Shown: positions 57,144-64,000 of the stretch, piece by piece | Numbering within the stretch: the first letter of the stretch is position 1 | Layout: each line of letters starts with the position of its first letter | Source: Erodium maritimum | Lineage: Eukaryota > Streptophyta > Magnoliopsida > Geraniales > Geraniaceae | Direction: 5' to 3' | Assembly (NCBI GenBank): GCA_963921825.1 | Contig: OY997588.1 | Coordinates: forward strand, 13,282,001 to 13,346,000 | DNA: 64,000 nucleotides | Notes under the pieces: generated by a model | Database searches by the model: none | What the model was told of the DNA's origin: nothing | The model's input: only the letters and a program-made list of their open reading frames with translations | Position numbers and translations under genes: made by a program

Positions 57144-60080
57144 GACACAGAATGCAATCTCTCACTGGGCCGGGAAGCTTCTCTGCTCACCTATGGTAAG
57201 ATTGAGGAACCAATAATATCACTACCTTGACCTTAAATTATCTTAATCTGGGTGTAATTATCTTGAGTCCAGGACAGTTAGATAAGTAGGAATTTAGTTC
57301 ATATACCTTAACAGATCCTTCCAACTTCAAAACTGAATGCAATTCTATCAAACTATGTAAATAAATGGAGCTAGCTCAGATCATTTTAAAGTAAAAAACT
57401 TGCTATCATTGCAAAACTATTCAGAGGACAGAAAGGAAAGCACTCTCTTAATCATCCAACACTCCAACAGAATGACCCGACATGATTCAAATTCTGAAAT
57501 TCAAATATGATTGATGATGCTACAGCTACAGGCAATCAATCAACCATTGCCACACCCCCAAAACCAAAACCCACCAACCAATTGAATAAAAATTCAAGCT
57601 TGATTAGTCAGGTGGTAACATTTCAGTCAGAAGAAAATTACCCCAAAACAGATGCAGAAACGAGAGAGGCTGATGAATCCCAGATCAGATAGAGACCCCA
57701 ATGGCGATGAAGGCATAGTCACCAGAGGGAAACAAGAAAACCCAGAAATATACTCTGCAGCGGACCCTTCATCTCCACCATCAGAACTGAAAAAACTCAA
57801 CTTTTATTTTTGACAAAACCAAAGTCAGATAGGCGTTTTAGCAGAAAGAAAGAGAGAGGTGAGATATGAATAAAAGGGTGCTTGAATCCTACGCAAAAAC
57901 CAGGTAGGAGAGGGGTTAAAAATGGCAACAGTGAAAGCTTTAGAGAGACTTGATCATGAATCCTCCTTCCTTAAAAACCCAACACAGAGATGGATTTGGG
58001 GATAGAGAGAGAGGGCCAAAACTCAACTGTAGGGTATGGTATGGTATCAACACAACCTTCTTTGCCTCTTTTTTGTAGGTGGGTCCTCTACCCATTTTCC
58101 TCCACATTTCCACTACAAGTCCAAAACACCCATAAATTTTTCTGGTTGAGGAAAAGAAAAGTCTCTCACTCCTCACACAGCCACACTCCAGAGAGAGAGA
58201 GATGACTAGTGCTTTTTTATGACTGGTTTGGATTTGCTATTGCTCATCCAAATCCAAAGTGCCACGCCATAAAAACGGCTACTTTCTCTTCTTTTTTCCA
58301 TTTACAGCTGAATTGAAGAACCCTCCACTTCTTACATATATGTGTGCTTCTGGGTAGTGACATGGACAATCTGCTTCAATTCACTTTTTATTTATTTATT
58401 TTTCATGGGTATATTGTGATTTCCCCCTCTCTTTTGCACATTCATTGCTTTGGGGAAACTTTTTGGGCAATGAATATGTGCATGTTGTTGTTTGTACTCT
58501 CACTACTTACCACATGGCCTTTGTGCCAATAAAAATAGAAACATTTGTATATTTCATAAGTAGTTGTCTGAAAATGGAAATGACATTATTGGAATATTCT
58601 AACAACCAAATTCTGCCAAAATATTTTCATGTCTCTCCAATGATTCAATTCCAAGCCATTTCAGAACTAGTTGGACATTACTGGAATTGAATCTCACTCA
58701 TTGTGTTTTAGACCTTGATGTTGCTGCAGATGGATCCACATTTGGACATTAACAATCATGTGCTTGTCTACCACTTCATCTCCCAGCAACTTCATAATAG
58801 ACAAAGCTCCTCAACTCAATGCCATATACCTCCAAAAAGCAGAGGAAAAGAAACATGTTGGAGTCAATTTATAAATGTAAAAAAACAAAAACCCTTTTGG
58901 AGGTTAAAAATATGAGTTAGGTAGATTAGTGTTGGAGTCATTTTCCACAAGCAAAGCAAAGTAAAGCACTCTCAACCGACCATCTCTTTTGTAGCTTTCA
59001 CACATTGTCCCTTCAAGCCCCAATGACCCACCTCCCATCTTTTGCTATTCACTAACAAAACTTTGTAGAAAGATCTTTAACTTTCTTCTCCCCGCCTTCT
59101 AGAGGACAACCCTTAAGCATTCGGATAATATTCTGACCGGTTTTCGGTTTTAACAAGCATAATAATCGCCAATGTCAACGTTTTGTTCTGTTGGTTTAAA
59201 CTAAATACCGTTCGTTACATAGATTCAAATAAATATATATTTTTTATTTAATCAGTTAGGCAGATTATGTAAGGTAGGCATTGGGTGTACCTAATACATA
59301 GGAGAATCAAAGAAAAAGATGAGGCTGATGTTGATTCTATACCCTACATGATAACTGTTTCATGTATGCCAAAGATGAGTGGTGGTCTTGCAATACACAA
59401 AAGTAATGTGTAAAAATCCAAACACTGTAATGAAAGATCAGTGTTGTACTTACATGGTATGAGCTTCTTTTCTTTTCTTTTTTCTTTCTAGTAGAAGAAT
59501 TGGATAAGAAGAGACCATATGCATACCAACTTCAACCAGAATTTACAAAACAATTACAATTATGCCACAACTAAGTGTTATGGTGAAGTGAATCTTGTAT
59601 AATAAATATGAAATTGTTGAATTCAATCTGCAGATTTATGATTGTTTTGATAAAGAAAAGTTACTATTGTGCCAGAGTGAAGAATATGGGAATTGGGGTA
59701 TGATTTTAAGAGGAATCAATAATTGAAGAGGTGATGAGAATGAGATAGTTGCATAATGGAGTGGTTGTGGCATTATCAGTAGAGTTCAAATTTGTGGTGT
59801 TGAGAGCATAAGCAATAGACTGATGATTCAAGTTTCAACCAACTCCATTTGTCTCTCTTGCAGTCTCTCTCTCTCCCCCTCCCATTCTTCATTCACTATT
59901 TTTATTTAAACCTGTTTGTTTTCGGATCCATTTCTTAATATGCTAAAAGAAAGATGCTTCTGGCAGAATGAAAATATTTAAACTATGTCTTTCAAATAAT
60001 GTCTTTTTATATGGGGAGTGAAACAAATGTTTTATTTCATAAATAACATGAAAACGTAATTGTTTTATTGATGAAACTAG
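57144..60080. other. spacer upstream of the DAR1-like gene
   Basis: The first kilobase is the promoter and 5'UTR of DAR1; an acceptor-like CTTACCATAG lies on the minus strand near 57197, so a 5'UTR intron is possible. A short GA microsatellite lies near 58191-58201. The rest is AT-rich with no recognised gene or bounded repeat. Confidence 0.45.
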
Positions 60081-60089
60081 TTAAACGCC

Positions 60090-61130
60090 CACGATTATAA
60101 TTAAAGTAGAAATACGAGAAGAGCGAGACATAGTTTTGGTCACTACCGGAACGGGAATGACCAAAACGCTCACCCTATAACTATGGAGCCCGGTTAATCG
60201 ACGTAAACATGTAGTGGTAGGTTCCCTATTCACTCTATAAGGCCCAGCGAGGCAGCTTGAAAGGCCTCGCCTCATGCCCCTCGGGGTCGTGCTCCCTTGT
60301 CCTCGTATCTGGGTGATTCCACATTCTACTATCGTAGTCTAGGTAGTAGCATACTTCCGAGAAGAGAGCTCGATAGCGGTCCACCCATGCAAGCCCCCTT
60401 CATGTATGTGTCGAGGAAGAGACGGGGGTCCTTCTTAGTCGGTAATGTCCACCTGAGTGGGCCCTTGGTGCCGTAGATCATATCTTCGCGTGCCCTAAGC
60501 AAGGTAGGTTTCTCATAGCCGGTCTGATATCGAACTGAATACGGATCCGGAGGAGGAACTTTCATGCTCGTGGAACTCAGCGGTCTCCTAATGGAAGCAT
60601 GATGGCATCAAGGGGCACATCTACCACATAAACCTGACGGTGGATTGATCGTCATTGTTCCGGCAGAACGACAGCTTTCTAGGAGGGTTGATAATGATCC
60701 ACATCCCACCCCTGCTGGGGTTGGGATGCCCTGGCGCCGACGAGAGTCCACAGGTCAATTGGTCGGAATGGTTGGGAGAAAATGACGCTCGGTCACGTCC
60801 TGACCTCTCACCGAGTTCGTCCCACCCATGGCTCTCTAAAGGAAGCACCAGGAAGGTGGGAAGGAGGTTCTGTGTTGGTGAAGGCGCAATCAGCCAACAC
60901 CTCGAGGGGTGTGGATGTTGGAGGAGCACGATTGGGATCATATCGTTGCTAGGAGAGCGAATCCCCAAGAACCAGAACATTAGCCAAGGAAAACAGAGTG
61001 TCGGAGAGGTCGGTGTGCATAGAAGAAGGGTGACGCCATCATGGCGGGAAGAGGAGATGGGGAGCCGAATTGGATCGGTAGTGAGAAATCCTAGCAAATG
61101 AAAAAAAAAGTGAATCATAAAAGAGTTCAA
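60090..61130 (-). mobile_element. retroposon remnant, unassigned
   Basis: GC-rich, with broken minus-strand frames (60621-61130, 60329-60565). The leader near 61100 (CATTTGCTAGGATTTCTC, then an ATG in GC-rich DNA) resembles the 5' ends of other L1-like copies here. No domain is recognised. Confidence 0.4.
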
Positions 61131-61168
61131 AAAATCAATGATTTAATTGTCGGTGTTCAGTATTCAAT

Positions 61169-62060
61169 TTTTTTTTTGAAGTGTATCGTACCCATGTATT
61201 ATAAGAGAAATAAAACCTGACCCAAAGCCGGAAAGACAAGAACTAAAAGGAAAAATATGGAGAAACAAGTCCTAACATTTTGGGACAAAGACACAGTAAT
61301 GTAAAATCTCAAAGGACGAAATGTTTCACTAGGATGTCCAAAAGTCAATGTTGCGACAACGTCTGAAGAAATCGGTACAATGAATCCAAACGGGAAGGTA
61401 GGACAAAGCAGACCCTTTTTTCGGAGTGGTGCCGAGGCGAACTATATATTCTCCCAAGGAACCAGCGTGTGTTGTCCCCCCTTAAATGATAATCTAGGAC
61501 TCCAAAAACGCGAGAGTGATAGCTCCCGAGATGGTAAAAGAGTATCGTACCAGAACTTGGTGGGACCCCTACCACCATACATCCAATGAGACGGTGTTGT
61601 TGGCCGACCCCCCACTGGACCATGAACTCCTCATTGGGTGAGGCGAGGGTGCTTGCTGCACCCCGTCGGTGCTCGATGTGCCCCCTCGGAGCGTGTGGAG
61701 TCCACAAACTCAAATTCCTGAATCTCCTCCGACAAATGCTTTTGTCCGGTAGGAATCTTGATCCGAGGACCCGAAGGCCATTGTTTTTTACGGGGAAAAG
61801 TAGTGGTGCCGGTAACACCACCACCCTCTCGAAGGCGCGTCTCCCTCTCCAATAGGGATCAGTCCCTTACCCCATTGGGGCCGGTGGCACCACTTGATGT
61901 CATCATCCCTTCCCCTCGGTCATGGGAGTAACGACGTCAAAAACTGCTTCAGAGATGAGCTACTACCAACGGAGGTGTGCCTCCGACCCCCCCTCCGCTT
62001 TCCTCTTTGACCTTGTATTGCTGCCACCATCCTCCGCCTTTGGAACCCGAGTCCCCTCCC
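61169..62060 (-). mobile_element. retroposon remnant with A-tail, minus strand
   Basis: The plus strand starts with a T-run (61169-61178) that is an A-tail on the minus strand, just after GGGTACGATACACTTC. Minus-strand frames at 61345-61824 continue a broken coding remnant that I cannot assign. It lies directly beside the element at 60090-61130. Confidence 0.5.
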
Positions 62061-62650
62061 AGTGGCGGATCCAGCTTTTTTAGTGAGGGGGCACCAAATT
62101 TTTCAATAGTAGTACGTAACCGTTAAAAATATTTAGGGGAAACGACTAGGAAACCGAAAAAGAAACTAGACGAGTATTTTTAGAATTTTTCAAAAATAAA
62201 GTAACAAAATTTCAACAAAAAACTTAATTTTTATAGAGAATGAAACTCGAAACTTAAATCGATAGTCTCTAACTTTTGACAATGCCTTGAATAAGAATAT
62301 ATTTTTTCTAAACTAATTAGAATTAGAAAAATTAAAAAACAGAACTACAAAACAATTAAAAAATAAAATAAAAAATACAAAATCATCGTATACCTAATAC
62401 ATAGTTGAATCATATTAACTACAAGACGCCAGATCCGAGATCTGCAACGCCTGAGATCCACGCCCACCATCGGATATTGGCGGATCTCTCTCGTTGAGAT
62501 CAATCGTGTCGTCTCCTAGAACGCACGATAGGGCAGTGAGTTGTGAGCCTAACCCTGACATCCATCGTCTCACCGGACCATAACACCAGCCTGCCACCAT
62601 GTTTTAAGTCGTTGACCCTCCCTTGGATGACGTTGTGGTCGCCATCTGGA
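62061..62650. other. hAT-like end and GC-rich remnant
   Basis: AGTGGCGGATCCAGC at 62060 is a common plant hAT-type terminus followed by GTGAGGGGGCACC; the matching right end was not found. 62400-62600 is a GC-rich minus-strand leader (ATGTCAGGGTTAGGCTCAC) like those of the retroposons here. Confidence 0.3.
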
Positions 62651-63081
62651 CTTCAAAAGCTGCTACCGCATGATTCATTTGTACGAACTCTCTAACTAGG
62701 GTTTAGAGAGATAGAACTTTCCTTTGCTTTCGCATTATATTCTACTCTATTTACCGTATGCTTTCGCATGCTCAGTTGTACAATTCATTGACTTATAGTT
62801 GAGGTGATTGGTAATCATTCACTATTTAGCTAACTAAAATTCATATAAAAACATAACACGTATCGTAACGGGCCTTGGCCCAAAGAGATGTAGTTGGGCC
62901 ACTAAGGTATTAGTCCAAAGCCTTTGTGTAGTGTAGATATGGGCAACAAATCCTTACGCGATCAGTAGTACAAGTGTAATTTAGTTCATTTTAATTTTAC
63001 TACACGTCTTACGTTTATGATTAGGACTAGGAGACAGTGTCCAAATCCTAATCCTAGTTGCGATGGTCTAAACCAAGTACT

Positions 63082-63088
63082 TATAAAT
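63082..63088 (+). promoter_or_regulatory. TATA box candidate of the small gene at 63166
   Basis: TATAAAT lies 84 bp before ATG 63166, with a transcription start expected about 30 bp on. Confidence 0.5.
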
Positions 63089-63165
63089 ACGTTTGAGACA
63101 GATATCTGAGAATAATATTGACCTAAACATGTAACAAGATTTAGGGATCATTAATAAGAAGAAAG

Positions 63166-63546
63166 ATGAGCAAGTGTGAGAGTACTAATGGAGTCTGCTC
63201 AGAAGCAATAAGTAAAGATGAGAAAAACATGAACATGAAGAAGCAGTGGCAATGGGCTGAAGCTGATGCAGAGTTCTTAACATTTGTTATCAGCAATGTG
63301 AACAATAATGAGGAAGCGAAGAAGATGAAGACGACTAGTCTTCTCTTTCACTACCCTCAACCTCAAACCCATGACGACTTTGTTGCTTGCAGACAAAGGT
63401 ACCTCAGGAGCTACCCGTTATGCTTCAAGGCGGAGGGGAAGGAGAAGGAACCACTTGGTCGGAGAATCAACAAGTGGCTACGGAAAGGCAATAGCAAATA
63501 CAAGACTATATTTTTCTATATCAACTTATTGCCCCTAAGACTATAG
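63166..63546 (+). CDS. small protein of unknown function
   Basis: The frame encodes 126 residues. Charged and polar, it contains WQWAEADAEFLTFVISNV (29-46), an amphipathic-looking block, and RQRYLRSYPLCFKAE (77-91) followed by a basic GRRINKWLRKGNSKYK (98-113). I do not recognise a domain, although proteins with a YLRSY block followed by a basic tail occur in plants. A TATA candidate sits at the right distance and the codon pattern is even, which supports a real gene. The last hydrophobic residues (IFFYINLLPLRL) may be intron read-through if a splice exists after GNSKYK; this was not resolved. Confidence 0.55.
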   Translation: MSKCESTNGVCSEAISKDEKNMNMKKQWQWAEADAEFLTFVISNVNNNEEAKKMKTTSLLFHYPQPQTHDDFVACRQRYLRSYPLCFKAEGKEKEPLGRRINKWLRKGNSKYKTIFFYINLLPLRL

Positions 63547-63565
63547 AATTTTAACTTGTTCCTTA

Positions 63566-63846
63566 GAGCATCCACAGTGGACTGGCTGTGAGCAAAAATG
63601 AGGAGAGAGATTCCAAAAAAGAAGAGAGAGAAATTAATTTAAAATTGCTGGCTGGGAGTGCTGGCTAGTAGCTCACCGCCAGCCCTTATCGCTGGCTAGA
63701 AGCAAAAATATGAAGGAAAGGATTATCATAAAGCCAACCAAAAAGGCTACCATTGTAAGGTGTTGGCTGTAAACCAAAAAAATGATTTTTTATTGTCCCC
63801 GCCAGCACCATCTCGCCAGCTACCAACGAGATGGTTGTGGATGCTC
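63566..63846. mobile_element. Tourist-type (PIF/Harbinger) MITE, 281 bp
   Basis: The left end GAGCATCCACAGTGGACTGG and right end, inverted GAGCATCCACAACCATCTC, are flanked by TTA duplications (63563-63565 and 63847-63849). The GCTGGCTAGTAGCTCACC interior matches the family at 18091-18389. It lies just behind the small gene at 63166. Confidence 0.85.
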
Positions 63847-64000
63847 TTATATTTCAAATCAGAGCTTTAAGAATTTAGATTAAGACATAAAAGTGTCCTT
63901 TAAAACATACATAGAACTTTTCGAGTTTAAAATTGTATACACACATCCTTAGATTTTTCGATTTCGATATGATTCTGTGAAGGACTTATGTATAATCTTT

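Noticed and set aside
60655-61101. 148-codon plus-strand frame
   Set aside because: It lies opposite a 169-codon frame of similar length in a GC-rich remnant; neither shows a motif.

Overview
The window is nuclear DNA of a flowering plant, most likely a eudicot. The protein-coding genes are plant-type (a DA1-related LIM peptidase, CML41-like calmodulin-like protein, GATL glycosyltransferase, P-class PPR protein, plant ELO-like protein). Introns use GT/AG borders, intergenic DNA is AT-rich, and the space between genes is filled with copia elements, solo LTRs, L1-type LINE remnants, PIF/Harbinger and Mutator-type miniature elements. The species cannot be named from the sequence.

Layout. 1-4.5 kb: a worn copia fragment, then two abutting PIF/Harbinger ends, one with a broken transposase. 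5.1-6.1 kb: single-exon ELO-like gene (- strand). 7.4-8.9 kb: membrane-anchored RING E3 gene with a long 5'UTR intron. 9-21 kb: repeat-rich spacer with three long-inverted-repeat Mutator-type elements, a 170-bp solo LTR, a 2.8-kb solo LTR, two retroposons and a Tourist-type MITE, nearly all with readable target-site duplications. 21.1-22.2 kb: intronless GATL gene. 24.0-28.1 kb: eleven-exon PQ-loop transporter gene (- strand), reconstructed exon by exon. 28.7-49.3 kb: nested transposon block (LINE remnant split by a 3.1-kb solo LTR, a second LINE remnant, an L1-like noncoding retroposon, a fairly young copia element, an older copia fossil). 49.7-52.4 kb: CML41-like gene and PPR gene, convergent and 156 bp apart. 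53.1-54.0 kb: Mutator-type element with a perfect 9-bp duplication. 54.3-57.1 kb: ten-exon DAR1-like gene (- strand). 57-64 kb: quiet spacer, retroposon remnants, a small unknown gene and a second Tourist MITE.

The host genes are unrelated in function and look independently regulated; there is no gene cluster or operon-like unit. I found no clear candidate for a new biological system. The most interesting points are: a plant ELO-like protein in which all three histidines of the HxxHH box are replaced; a set of four Mutator-type long-inverted-repeat elements, one an almost perfect hairpin; two solo LTRs of one long-LTR family sharing a 17-C tract; a 120-bp tandem repeat inside the 5'UTR intron of the RING gene that multiplies acceptor-like sequence; and an acidic three-copy repeat ORF remnant near 35 kb.
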